Of a DNA stretch of 34,283 nt, positions 7,382 to 17,445 are shown piece by piece. Every line of letters begins with the position of its first letter. The first letter of the stretch is position 1. Origin of the DNA: Streptomyces sp. AA1529 (GTDB lineage Bacteria; Actinomycetota; Actinomycetes; Streptomycetales; Streptomycetaceae); contig NZ_ALAP01000087.1 of the NCBI RefSeq assembly GCF_000280905.1, forward strand, positions 1 through 34,283. The letters run 5' to 3'. The translations under genes were made by a program, and so were the position numbers. The notes beneath the pieces were generated by a model that had not been told where the DNA came from, did no database searches, and was given only the letters and a program-made list of their open reading frames with translations.

Positions 7382-7750
7382 TCAGCGCAGGTCTTCGGTG
7401 GGGGGCAGGGCCGCGTCGAGGGCGTCGACGGAGGGATATCGGGGCAGGGACCGGCCCAGTTCCAGCCGCCGCAGCAGCCTGCCGACCGGCATCTGCCCGC
7501 AGAGCAGCACCAGCCAGCCCTCCCGGGCGAGCGCGGTCGAGCGGGCCCGCAGCAGGACGCGGAGCACCGAGCAGTCCAGGAACGTCACGTCCCGCATGTC
7601 CAGGACGACCCGGGGCGGCGCGGTGTCCGAGAGGGCCCATGCCAGGTCGCTCTCCAGCTCGGGCAGCGTCGCGATGTCCAGTTCGCCCCTCGCGCGTACG
7701 GTCCGGAACCGGGCGGAGCCGGGGGTGTCGGAGCGCGGGACGGCGACCAT
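7382..7750 (-). CDS. STAS domain anti-anti-sigma factor
   Basis: A 122-residue single-domain protein of the SpoIIAA/RsbV/BldG type, which binds an anti-sigma kinase when unphosphorylated and so frees a sigma factor. The fold signature is visible: RGELDIATLPEL, VVLDMRDVTFLDCSVLRVLL, and a C-terminal segment with LVLLCGQMPVGRLL. The phosphorylatable serine is expected at about S61 in FLDCSVL, where the usual SG pair is SV. The ATG at 7750 has GGAAGGGG at 6-nt spacing. No cognate RsbW-like kinase or sigma factor is adjacent, so its partner must be encoded elsewhere. Confidence 0.85.
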   Translation of the reverse strand: MVAVPRSDTPGSARFRTVRARGELDIATLPELESDLAWALSDTAPPRVVLDMRDVTFLDCSVLRVLLRARSTALAREGWLVLLCGQMPVGRLLRRLELGRSLPRYPSVDALDAALPPTEDLR

Positions 7751-7822
7751 CGAAGACCCCTTCCACTGGCGGGCGGTACGGCGGGTCGGGCGGAGCGGGC
7801 GGGTGCTGCGGCGACAGGACAA

Positions 7823-7882
7823 GGGGCGACGGGGCGAGGGGGTGAGGGGGCGAGGGGGCGAGGGAGCTGAGGGGTGGTGGGG
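7823..7882 (+). repeat. G-run tract with quadruplex potential in a divergent promoter region
   Basis: In the gap 7751-8085, between the divergent STAS and DUF985 genes, the plus strand has at least six runs of 4-5 G separated by 3-4 nt (GGGGCGA / GGGGGTGA-like units), a classic G-quadruplex pattern. It lies about 75-130 bp upstream of the STAS start. Otherwise I see no gene in the gap. A tandem of GGGAGGGG and GGAGGG before 8086 supplies ribosome-binding sequence for DUF985. Confidence 0.6.
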
Positions 7883-8085
7883 CGACGCGGGCGCCGATCG
7901 GGACGTGCGCGACGCGTCCGGCGGTACGGCCGTTCGGCCGGGTCCGGGGCCGAACATGTGCACTCTAAACATGTCCCGGGGCTGCTGAGGCACGAGTGCG
8001 GACACCGAAGCCTTCGGTGCCTCGATCTCACCCGTCCGAGTGACAGCAGGGTGCTGCGGAGCCGGGAGGGGCGCATGGAGGGCGC

Positions 8086-8739
8086 ATGGCGGACGCGCCG
8101 CCGGGGCAGGGCTGCGGAATGCGACGCGAGGCGGGAGACGCGGGAGACGCGGCACGCGCGACAGCGGAGGCGCTGGCAGCGCACTACGGACTGGAACCGC
8201 TGCCGCGCGAGGGCGGCCGGTTCCGGCGGCTGTGGGCGGGACCCGAACGGGGCGACGGCCGGCCGGCGGGCTCCGCGATCGTGATGCTGCTGACGGACGC
8301 CCCGGACGACTACTGCGCGCTGCACCGGCTGCCCACCGACGAGGTGTGGCACCACTACCTGGGCGCCCCGCTGGAGTTGCTGCTGCTCGGGCCCCAGGGC
8401 GGGGCGAGGACACCGGTGCTCGGGTCCGACGTACTGGGTGCGGGGCACCATGTGCAGCTCACGGTGCCCGCCGGTACCTGGATGGCAGCCCGCGTCGCCC
8501 GGCGCGCGACGGACGACCCGGGACCGGACGATCCGGGACCGGACGATCCGGGACCGGGCCGGTCGGGACCGGACGCCCCGGGACCCGGCGGGCCGCGGGG
8601 CCGGGCGGGCGCGTGGACGCTGTTCGGCTGCACGATGGCACCCGGCTACACCGCCGCGGACTACGAGCACGGCGACGCGGAGGCGCTGGTCCGCGCGTAC
8701 CCCGAGCACGCCGGGCTGATCCGGGAGCTGGCCCGATGA
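8086..8739 (+). CDS. cupin superfamily protein, DUF985
   Basis: A 217-residue protein with a DUF985 (YML079-like) cupin fold; no reaction is established for the family. Visible motifs are AHYGLEPLPREGGRF near the N-terminus, SAIVMLLT, HRLPTDEVWHHYLG (putative metal or ligand-binding His/Glu), LGSDVLGAGHHVQLTVPAGTWMAA, and the C-terminal WTLFGCTMAPGYTAADYEHGD. An insert of five DDPGP-like pentapeptides, from a 15-bp minisatellite, splits the domain between the TWMAARV strand and the GAWTLFGC strand. The ATG at 8086 has GGAGGG only 3 nt upstream; an internal ATG 11 codons in (8119) would start just before the conserved region. The stop overlaps the SDR start by ATGA. Confidence 0.85.
   Translation: MADAPPGQGCGMRREAGDAGDAARATAEALAAHYGLEPLPREGGRFRRLWAGPERGDGRPAGSAIVMLLTDAPDDYCALHRLPTDEVWHHYLGAPLELLLLGPQGGARTPVLGSDVLGAGHHVQLTVPAGTWMAARVARRATDDPGPDDPGPDDPGPGRSGPDAPGPGGPRGRAGAWTLFGCTMAPGYTAADYEHGDAEALVRAYPEHAGLIRELAR
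8512..8586 (+). repeat. 15-bp tandem repeat (5 units) inside the DUF985 gene
   Basis: Units of GACGATCCGGGACCG, two of them perfect and three with substitutions, encode Asp-Asp-Pro-Gly-Pro-like pentapeptides. The array sits in a loop between two conserved cupin strands and preserves the frame. Confidence 0.85.
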
Positions 8740-9494
8740 GCGCGGCGGCGCGCACGGTGCTGGTGACGGGCGCCTCCGGCGGCATCGGGCGCGGCATCGC
8801 CCTGCGGTTCGCGGCGGGAGGCGCACCGGTGGCGGTGCACTACCGCGGTGATCCGCAGGGGGCCCGCGCGACCGTCGACGCGATCGAACGGGACGGCGGC
8901 GAGGCGCTGGCCCTGCACGGTGAACTGGCCACGGAGGAGGGCTGCCGTGCCGTGGTCGCCGAGGCTGCCGGGTGGCGCACCGCGGGGCTCGGCGCGCTGG
9001 TCAACAACGCGGGGGTGCAGCCCGTGCGGGAGCTGGCCGGGATGACTCTCCAGGAGTGGCGCGCGGTCGTCGACAGCAACCTCTCCGGCGTCTTCTGCTG
9101 CACCCAGGCGGCGGCTCCGCTGCTGGCGGAGCGCGGCGGCGGCAGCATCACACATATCGCCTCCGTCGAGGCGGCGCAGCCCGCGCCGGGGCACGCGCAC
9201 TACGCCGCGTCCAAGGCCGCGATCGTCGCGCACGCCCGGGCCGCCGCGCTGGAGTACGGGCCGCTCGGGGTGCGGGTCAACACCGTCTCGCCCGGACTGG
9301 TGGCGCGGGACGGCATCGAGGAGCAGTGGCCCGAAGGGGTCCGGCGCTGGCGCGCGGCGGCGCCGGACGGGCGGTTGGGCGCCGCGGAGGACGTGGGGGA
9401 CGCGTGCGTGTTCCTCGCCTCGCCGCGGGCCCGCTGGATCAACGGGCACGATCTCGTGCTGGACGGCGGGGTGTCGGCCCGGCCCTCGTGGTGA
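8736..9494 (+). CDS. short-chain dehydrogenase/reductase (SDR)
   Basis: A 252-residue classical SDR of the FabG-like type, an NAD(P)-dependent oxidoreductase with unknown substrate. It has the cofactor motif TGASGGIG (residues about 11-18), NNAG (about 92-95), a catalytic Ser in HIASVEAAQ, the catalytic Tyr and Lys in YAASK, and a C-terminal GHDLVLDGGVS characteristic of FabG/glucose dehydrogenase relatives. The VHYRGDPQ segment after beta-2 suggests NADPH preference. The ATG at 8736 overlaps the DUF985 stop by 4 nt, so the two are co-translated. It converges on the UvrA-like gene with a gap of only 24 bp. Confidence 0.93.
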   Translation: MSAAARTVLVTGASGGIGRGIALRFAAGGAPVAVHYRGDPQGARATVDAIERDGGEALALHGELATEEGCRAVVAEAAGWRTAGLGALVNNAGVQPVRELAGMTLQEWRAVVDSNLSGVFCCTQAAAPLLAERGGGSITHIASVEAAQPAPGHAHYAASKAAIVAHARAAALEYGPLGVRVNTVSPGLVARDGIEEQWPEGVRRWRAAAPDGRLGAAEDVGDACVFLASPRARWINGHDLVLDGGVSARPSW

Positions 9495-9518
9495 CCTCGC
9501 CGGCGGGCCCGGGGCGGC

Positions 9519-11927
<2,409 letters not shown>

Positions 11928-12022
11928 CCTGCTTCTCCTAGGTTCCCGGCCGGCGACCCGCGCCGGCCGGCGCAACGGAAGTGCTCGACCGGCCAGCCTA
12001 GGGAACGGGTGTGACAATCGGT

Positions 12023-12088
12023 GCGGCTCGCCCGCCGGTCAGCGGCGGCTCGCCCGCCGGTCAGCGACGGCTCACCAGCCGGTCAGCA
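12023..12088. repeat. 22-bp tandem repeat (3 units) at a gene end
   Basis: Two perfect 22-bp units (12023-12044, 12045-12066) are followed by a diverged third (12067-12088) that contains the stop codon and last codons of the minus-strand membrane protein gene. The first two units therefore look like tandem duplications of the 3' end and may affect transcript termination. Confidence 0.8.
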
Positions 12089-13673
12089 GCAGGTGGTTGA
12101 CCGCCAGCGCGGTCGCCGCCTGGGCCGCCAGCCAGTACCGCGCTCCCCGCCGCGGCAGCAGCGCCGCCGCGGGCAGCAGCCAGGTGAGGAAGGGCAGCCA
12201 GATCCGTTCGGTCTCGGCCTTGCTCATGCCGGACAGGTCGGCGACGGCGATCGTCAGCACCGCGGCGGCCACCACCGCCGCGAGCCGTGCCCGGCTGTCC
12301 GGACCGGCCGCCGCCGGCCCGCCGTCCGGCCGCCGGGCCCGCAGCCGGACGGCGGCCCGTCGCCCGGTCCGCGCGGCCGACACCAGCGCACGCCGCGCCC
12401 CGGCGACCGCAGCGGGTCCGCAAGCGGTCACGGCGCAGGCGAGATTGCCCCACACCCAGTAGCTGTACGGCCGGATGCGCGCGGCCCCCTCGTAGTAGCG
12501 CTCGGTCAGCAGCCGGTAGCCCTCCCACCAGTTGAAGCCCGCGAGGGTGAAGGCGGCCGCCACCACGGCGACCCCGGCCAGCACCCACGGCAGCGGCCGC
12601 AGGGTGCGGGACAGCGCGAGCACGGTGAGGCCGAGCAGTGCGCACAGGGTCAGCCCGTACGACAGGTAGCAGGTCAGCCCGAACAGCAGCCCGGCGGCGA
12701 ACGCGACGGCGCGCGGTGCGCGGACCGCGCCGGCACCCGAGCGGGCGGCCAGCGCGAGGAGGGCCAGCGCCCAGGCGGCCACCGCGGTGAAGTAGCCGTC
12801 CGCGGAGACCCCCACCCACACGGCGGTGGGCGCCAGGACGAGGAACGGTGCGGCGCTGCGGGCGTGCTCCTCGTCCGTGAGCGCGCGCAGGGCCACCAGA
12901 ACGGCGGCCGCCGCCGACGCGCCGACGGTGATGACCCAGGTGGAGGCCCACGGGCCGCCGCCGAGCCCCACCCGGTCGAGTCCGACGAAGGTGAGCACCG
13001 CGGCGGGCGGGTGGCCCGCCACATGGGGCACCCAGTTGTCCGGGGAGTGCAGCAGGATGTGGTCGGTGAAGGTGCGCAGCGCGGCACCGGCGTCCGCGAA
13101 CCGGTCGATCTCCTGGAGGTACTCGTAGGCGGACGTCAGCTGGTTCTCCACGCCCCGGTGCCAGCCGTCCACCATCGCCAGCGACCAGATCCAGGCCATG
13201 GAGGCGAGCCAGACCGCGGGCAGCAGCCGCCGCCACCGCAGCCGTGCGGCCAGCGCGGGTCCGTAGCCCAGCACGGCTCCGGCCACCAGCAGCGCGGCCG
13301 GGGTACCCGGGCCCACGTGCGGTTCCAGGTGGGCGTAGTAGGGCGGCCAGTGGACCCGCAGGGTGCCGTGTTCGCGCTCGATGGCGCCGCCGATGACGAC
13401 GGCCGCGGTCACCAGTGCCCCGGCCGCCGCCACGACGGCCAGGTCGGGGCGCAGCCCGCGCGGCCACACCCCGGGGGCGCGCCACCGGGACCGGGTGCGC
13501 GGGACAGTGCCGGCTGCGCGCTGGTGCGGGGTCCGGGCGCCGGATCTCCCGGTCGCGCGCGCCCCCTGGTCGTGCGCTGTGCGCCCCTGCTGGTGGTCGG
13601 GCGCGTCCGGGGCTTCGGGGGCGGATCCGGGCTCGGCGCTGTCCGGGCGGGTGGAGGAGGGTTCGGCAGCCAC
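12072..13673 (-). CDS. polytopic membrane protein, GT-C glycosyltransferase-like
   Basis: A 533-residue integral membrane protein. About 75 N-terminal residues are Pro/Ala/Arg-rich and probably cytoplasmic, followed by roughly 10-12 hydrophobic segments. A long extracytoplasmic loop after the third segment carries acidic and aromatic residues (NQLTSAYEYLQEIDRF) and an HVAGHPPAAVL motif resembling the HPPG/YPP motifs of polyprenyl-phosphate-dependent GT-C mannosyltransferases. Later conserved-looking features are FNWWEGYRLLTERYYEGAARIRPYSYW and SKAETERIWLPF. A lipid-linked-sugar transferase is the best guess but not proven. The GTG at 13673 has no obvious Shine-Dalgarno sequence. It is divergent from the molybdopterin fusion gene with 112 bp between starts. 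Confidence 0.75.
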   Translation of the reverse strand: MAAEPSSTRPDSAEPGSAPEAPDAPDHQQGRTAHDQGARATGRSGARTPHQRAAGTVPRTRSRWRAPGVWPRGLRPDLAVVAAAGALVTAAVVIGGAIEREHGTLRVHWPPYYAHLEPHVGPGTPAALLVAGAVLGYGPALAARLRWRRLLPAVWLASMAWIWSLAMVDGWHRGVENQLTSAYEYLQEIDRFADAGAALRTFTDHILLHSPDNWVPHVAGHPPAAVLTFVGLDRVGLGGGPWASTWVITVGASAAAAVLVALRALTDEEHARSAAPFLVLAPTAVWVGVSADGYFTAVAAWALALLALAARSGAGAVRAPRAVAFAAGLLFGLTCYLSYGLTLCALLGLTVLALSRTLRPLPWVLAGVAVVAAAFTLAGFNWWEGYRLLTERYYEGAARIRPYSYWVWGNLACAVTACGPAAVAGARRALVSAARTGRRAAVRLRARRPDGGPAAAGPDSRARLAAVVAAAVLTIAVADLSGMSKAETERIWLPFLTWLLPAAALLPRRGARYWLAAQAATALAVNHLLLTGW

Positions 13674-13773
13674 ACGGGCACGTTAGGCCGCGCGGGGCCG
13701 TGCGGGGGCCACCAGGGGAGGATGTCAGCGTTTCGTCATGGGTTCCCGGCCCCCGCGGAGCCGTCCGTGCGCA

Positions 13774-13785
13774 TACGGTCGCCGC
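13774..13785 (+). promoter_or_regulatory. leaderless -10 element of the molybdopterin fusion gene
   Basis: TACGGT at 13774-13779 is followed by exactly six bases (CGCCGC) and the ATG at 13786, the spacing expected if transcription begins at the A of the start codon. No Shine-Dalgarno is present. The same arrangement, with the same hexamer, precedes the aldo/keto reductase at 29921. Confidence 0.5.
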
Positions 13786-15333
13786 ATGGGCGACCACCGC
13801 ACCCTCCGACCACCCCCGTCCGACCGGCTCCCCACCGATCCCCGCTTCTGGCGCAGTCCGCTGCGCGGCCCCTGGCTGACGGCGCTGCTCGGCGTCGTGC
13901 TGCTGCTCGGCATCACCGTGCTGTTCGTCACCGGGCTGCTGTCGTACGCGGCCTACAACCCGGACCTGGCCGCCCCCAACGACCGGACACCGGGCCGGGG
14001 GCTGCTCGGGTTCTACCTGTTCGCCTGGCCGACCGATCCCTACTGGCTCTACCGGCTCACCCAAGGACTGCACGTCACGCTCGGCGTGGTGCTCGTCCCG
14101 GTGCTGCTGGCGAAGCTCTGGTCGGTCGTCCCCAAGCTGTTCACCCTGCCGCCCGCGCGTTCGGCGGCGCACGCGCTGGAGCGGATCTCGCTGCTCCTGC
14201 TCGTGGGGGGCGTCCTGTTCGAGTTCGTCACGGGGCTGCTGAACGTCCAGCTCGACTACCTGTTCCCCGGCTCGTTCTATCCGCTGCACTTCTACGGCGC
14301 CTGGGTGTTCATCTCGGCTTTCGTGGTGCACGTCGTCCTGCGGCTGCCGAAAGCCCTCCAGGCGCTGCGGAACGGGGCGCCGCGCGACATCGCCTCGGGC
14401 GGCGCCGGACGGGCCGGGCGGGAGGAGCGCGCGGCCCGCCGCTACGAGGCGGCCGCCGAGCGGGCCGGCACCGGGGAGTCCGAGCCGGGCGAGGCCGCGG
14501 AGCGCGCCGCCGCCGACGAGTCCGGCGGAGCGGAGGAGCGGACCGCCGCCGGGGAGTACGACGAGGACGGGGGGCAGGACGGCCCCGAGGAGCCCGACCG
14601 GCCCGGCGGGCGGGCCGCGGGCGGGACGCCCGAGCGCGCCCACGCCGGAGCACGCGAGCCGGACCTGGACACCGGGCTGGTCGCGCCCCGTCCGGCGGCG
14701 CCGACCCTGACGCGGCGCGGCGCGCTCGGTGCGGTGGGCGGCGGCTCCGTGCTGCTGCTGGCGGTGACCGTCGGCCAGAACTTCGACGGACTGCCCCGCC
14801 GCACCGCCCTGCTGGCGCCGCACGGCGGGCCGGAGCCGGGGACCGGCGCGAACGCCTTCCAGATCAACAAGACGGCCGCCGCCGTCGGCGTCACCGACGC
14901 GGAGACCGGGCCGGGCTGGCGGCTGACCCTGGAGCGGCCGGGCGGGCGCACGCAGCGCCTCTCGCGGGCCGAGCTGCTGGCCATGCCGCAGCACTCCGCC
15001 GCGCTGCCGATCGCCTGCGTGGAGGGCTGGTCGACCTCCGACCAGCACTGGAGCGGCGTGCGGCTGCGCGACCTGGCGGAGTTGGCCGGGTTCGACCCCA
15101 GGGACGGAATGCCCGGGGTGTTCGTCGCCTCCCTCCAGCGCTCCGGCGCCTTCCGGCACGCCGCGCTGCGGGACAACCAGGTACGCGATCCGCGGTCCCT
15201 GCTGGCGCTGCGGGTGGGTGGTGAGGATCTCTCCCTCGACCACGGCTACCCGGCGCGGGTCATCGTTCCGGCCGCGCCCGGGGTGCACAACACCAAGTGG
15301 GTCCGGCGGCTGGCGTTCGGAGCGGACCGATGA
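13786..15333 (+). CDS. fusion of haem-b-type membrane domain and sulfite-oxidase-type molybdopterin domain
   Basis: A 515-residue membrane oxidoreductase. Residues about 30-190 hold four helices with candidate haem-ligand histidines (H96 in GLHVTL, H168 in PLHFYG, H182 in VVHVVL), as in cytochrome b561/MsrQ-like domains. A highly charged linker of about 115 residues (190-308, Glu/Ala/Gly/Arg-rich) follows. Then comes a twin-arginine-like segment TLTRRGALGAVGG with a fifth helix (311-330), and finally a sulfite oxidase/MsrP-like Moco domain with candidate molybdenum ligand C411 in PIACVEGWS and a C-terminal VHNTKWVRRL. By analogy with MsrPQ the haem domain would pass quinol electrons to the extracytoplasmic Moco site; the substrate is unknown. 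The ATG at 13786 gives a leaderless start; upstream frame is open to 13738. The stop overlaps the next gene by ATGA. Confidence 0.85.
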   Translation: MGDHRTLRPPPSDRLPTDPRFWRSPLRGPWLTALLGVVLLLGITVLFVTGLLSYAAYNPDLAAPNDRTPGRGLLGFYLFAWPTDPYWLYRLTQGLHVTLGVVLVPVLLAKLWSVVPKLFTLPPARSAAHALERISLLLLVGGVLFEFVTGLLNVQLDYLFPGSFYPLHFYGAWVFISAFVVHVVLRLPKALQALRNGAPRDIASGGAGRAGREERAARRYEAAAERAGTGESEPGEAAERAAADESGGAEERTAAGEYDEDGGQDGPEEPDRPGGRAAGGTPERAHAGAREPDLDTGLVAPRPAAPTLTRRGALGAVGGGSVLLLAVTVGQNFDGLPRRTALLAPHGGPEPGTGANAFQINKTAAAVGVTDAETGPGWRLTLERPGGRTQRLSRAELLAMPQHSAALPIACVEGWSTSDQHWSGVRLRDLAELAGFDPRDGMPGVFVASLQRSGAFRHAALRDNQVRDPRSLLALRVGGEDLSLDHGYPARVIVPAAPGVHNTKWVRRLAFGADR

Positions 15334-15941
15334 GCGGGGGCCCGGAGGAGGCCGCCGCGGGCGGCACGGCGGACGGCCGGGCGGGCGCCGGCGCGGAGGC
15401 CGCCCGGGAGCCGGGAGCGGACCGGGAGCCCGGAGCCGCTCGGCAGCCGGGACCCGCCGGGCTGCGCCGGCTGCTGGGCAGCCCCTTCCAGATCGTCCTG
15501 CTGCTGGCCTCGTTCGTGCTCGCCGGATACGCGGGCGCGCGCTTCCTGGCGGACGACTGGCTGGGGGTCGCGATCTGGTTCGTGGGCGCGGCACTGCTGC
15601 ACGACCTGGTGCTGGTGCCGCTGTACTCGCTGGCCGACCGGGTACCCCGGCTCGCCGGACGGTACGTCAACCACCTGCGGATCCCGGCCCTGCTCTCCCT
15701 CCTGCTGCTGCTGGTCTGGTTCCCGCTGATCACCGGACCGGCCGGCCGGTACGCGGGACTCACCGGACGGCCGGCCGGCAACAACGGCTACGCGCTGCAC
15801 TGGCTGTGGCTGACCGTCGGCCTGTTCGCCGCCTCCGGACTGTGGCTGGCCGTGCGGACCCTGCGCAGCCGCCGGAACCGGCAGCCGGCCCCTCAGGGAC
15901 GCCGCAGCGCGACGAACGAGCGCCCGCCGGACTCCCACTGA
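15330..15941 (+). CDS. four-helix membrane protein coupled to the molybdopterin fusion
   Basis: A 203-residue protein of no family I can name. About 47 Gly/Ala/Arg-rich N-terminal residues precede four hydrophobic segments (about 52-70, 80-100, 117-136, 155-175), and the C-terminus is basic. Histidines lie at or near membrane faces (H91 followed by D92, H115, H157), compatible with haem or quinone chemistry but not diagnostic. The ATG overlaps the stop of the oxidoreductase by ATGA, so it is probably a subunit or assembly partner. Its last 49 bp overlap the 3' end of the convergent methyltransferase gene. Confidence 0.8.
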   Translation: MSGGPEEAAAGGTADGRAGAGAEAAREPGADREPGAARQPGPAGLRRLLGSPFQIVLLLASFVLAGYAGARFLADDWLGVAIWFVGAALLHDLVLVPLYSLADRVPRLAGRYVNHLRIPALLSLLLLLVWFPLITGPAGRYAGLTGRPAGNNGYALHWLWLTVGLFAASGLWLAVRTLRSRRNRQPAPQGRRSATNERPPDSH

Positions 15942-16645
15942 CCCGCGGTCGTCCACCCGGCGGGCGCCGCGTACCGCAGCAGGGCCGCGGTGCCCAGCCG
16001 GGCCCAGGGGAACGGCCGGCCGCTGCCGGGGTGCGGATGGTGCGCACTGCGCCCGTCGTCGATGCGCACCTGGGCCCGCTCGTCCACGTCCAGCGGCGAC
16101 GTCTCGGCCAGCAGCAGTCCGTCCGGCGCCAGCAGCCGGGCGCAGCGCTCCAGCAGCGCCTCGGGGGCGCCGCCGATGCCGAGGTTGCCGTCCATCAGCA
16201 GCACGCTGCCCCACCGGCCCTCCCCGGGCAGCGGTTCGAAGACCGAGCGGTGCAGCGCGGTACCGCCGAGACCGACGGTGCGGGCGACCGCCTCCGGGCT
16301 CACGTCGATGCCCAGCACCCGGTGGCCGAGCGAGGACAGGGCCGCCACCAGCCTCCCGGGCCCGCACCCCACGTCCAGCACCGCGCCCTCGCAGCGGCGC
16401 AGCACCGACATGTCGGCGGAGTCCGCGCTCGCGCACCAGCGCTCCACCTCCAGCGGCAGCAGCCAGCCGTCGCTGCGCCGCAGGAAGAGCGGGCCGCGGC
16501 CGCTGCGGAGCGCGTCCGCGTACGGGTCGGCGCCCCACGGGGTGCCCGGGGCGTCCTTCTTCTCGGGCGCGGCGGTGCCCGCCGGGGCCGCCGCGTCCGC
16601 GGGTGCCGCCTGGTGCGGGGGCGTGGCGCGGGTGGTGGCCGTCAT
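15893..16645 (-). CDS. SAM-dependent class I methyltransferase
   Basis: A 250-residue cytoplasmic Rossmann-fold methyltransferase. Motif I is VLDVGCGPGRLV (about 89-100), the following acidic strand end is D in LGIDVSPEAV, and a motif IV-like segment is SVLLMDGNLGIGG. It looks like a small-molecule or sugar methyltransferase; the acceptor cannot be read. The N-terminal about 35 residues are Ala/Pro-rich and poorly conserved in appearance. The ATG at 16645 overlaps the stop of the DUF2064 gene by ATGA. It is the third gene of the GT2-DUF2064-methyltransferase operon, so methylation of the product made by the two transferases is likely. Confidence 0.88.
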   Translation of the reverse strand: MTATTRATPPHQAAPADAAAPAGTAAPEKKDAPGTPWGADPYADALRSGRGPLFLRRSDGWLLPLEVERWCASADSADMSVLRRCEGAVLDVGCGPGRLVAALSSLGHRVLGIDVSPEAVARTVGLGGTALHRSVFEPLPGEGRWGSVLLMDGNLGIGGAPEALLERCARLLAPDGLLLAETSPLDVDERAQVRIDDGRSAHHPHPGSGRPFPWARLGTAALLRYAAPAGWTTAGQWESGGRSFVALRRP

Positions 16646-17445
16646 GGGGCGGCCGTCCGGTGCGGCGCGGTCTCTTCCGGGGACCGGCCCGCGGGGATGC
16701 CGGGGCGGTAGGGCCGCAGTTCCGGTACCGCCGCCACGGCGGCCGCGAACCGGCTGCCCGGCGCCTCGGCAGCGACCCGCACCGCGTCCTCGGCGGTGTC
16801 CACGTCGCGCAGCGCGGGCAGCCGGCGCACCCGCAGCCCCTCCTGGGCGAGCCGGTCGAGCTGCGCCTGCCCGGTCGTGGCGGTGGACATCGGAACCCCA
16901 CGCAGCAGTGCGGGATCCGGGCGGGCCAGCCCCAGTGTCCAGAAGCCGCCGTCCAGCGCGGGCCCGAACCAGGCGTCGCACTCCTGCCAGCCGTCCGGGC
17001 CGAGCGCGGGCTCCAGCAGCGCGGGTGTCACCTGCGGGGTGTCCATCCCCACGAGCAGCGCCGGGCCGGAGCCCGCTGCGGCGAAGGCCGCGGCCAGTCG
17101 CTCGTCCAGGCCGCCGGAGCACTGCGGCACGACGTCGAAGCCGGGCGGCAGCCATGCGCCGGGCTGTCCGGACAGCACCAGCACCCGGCGCGCGGCGGGC
17201 ATGGCCCGCACGGCCTCCAGCGTGTCGTGCAGCGCGGCCGCCGCCAGCCGGGCCGCCTGCTGCGGTGTGCACGGCGGGCACAGCCGCGTCTTGGCCCGCC
17301 CGGGCAGCGGCTCCTTGGCGATGACGAGCAGGGTGGTGTCTCCCGCCGGGGCGGTTTCTTCCGGAGCGGCTCCCCGCGGGGCGGCTCCTGCCGGGACGGC
17401 TCCCTCCGGGGCGGTTTCCCCGGCAGGGCGGGACGGCGTCGTCAT
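16642..17445 (-). CDS. DUF2064 (CofC-like nucleotidyl/glycosyl transferase) protein
   Basis: A 267-residue GT-A-fold protein of the DUF2064/TIGR04282 family, related to the guanylyltransferase CofC. Visible are the nucleotide-binding start TLLVIAKEPLPGRAKTRL (about 38-55), VLSGQPG, a metal-site region LLVGMDTPQVTPALL, and the DGGFWTLGL motif. Members often sit beside a GT2 enzyme in clusters of unknown product; the activated molecule is not established. The first 36 residues are an Ala/Pro/Gly/Glu repeat from a 15-bp minisatellite; the folded domain would start around residue 37. The ATG at 17445 overlaps the GT2 stop by ATGA, with AGGAGG in the end of GT2 supplying the ribosome-binding site. 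Confidence 0.88.
   Translation of the reverse strand: MTTPSRPAGETAPEGAVPAGAAPRGAAPEETAPAGDTTLLVIAKEPLPGRAKTRLCPPCTPQQAARLAAAALHDTLEAVRAMPAARRVLVLSGQPGAWLPPGFDVVPQCSGGLDERLAAAFAAAGSGPALLVGMDTPQVTPALLEPALGPDGWQECDAWFGPALDGGFWTLGLARPDPALLRGVPMSTATTGQAQLDRLAQEGLRVRRLPALRDVDTAEDAVRVAAEAPGSRFAAAVAAVPELRPYRPGIPAGRSPEETAPHRTAAP
17336..17425 (-). repeat. 15-bp tandem repeat (about 6 units) at the 5' end of the DUF2064 gene
   Basis: Imperfect 15-bp units resembling GCGGCTCCTGCCGGG (plus strand) run from 17336 to 17425. They encode the Ala-Pro-x-Gly/Glu-x pentapeptides of the N-terminal extension and keep the reading frame. Confidence 0.75.

Noticed and set aside
12061..15594. A 1177-codon open frame on the minus strand
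   Set aside because: It runs antisense to or out of frame with the GT-C-like gene and the Moco fusion, is dominated by Arg/Pro/Gly/Ala, and has no family motif. GC-rich third positions create such long stop-free frames.
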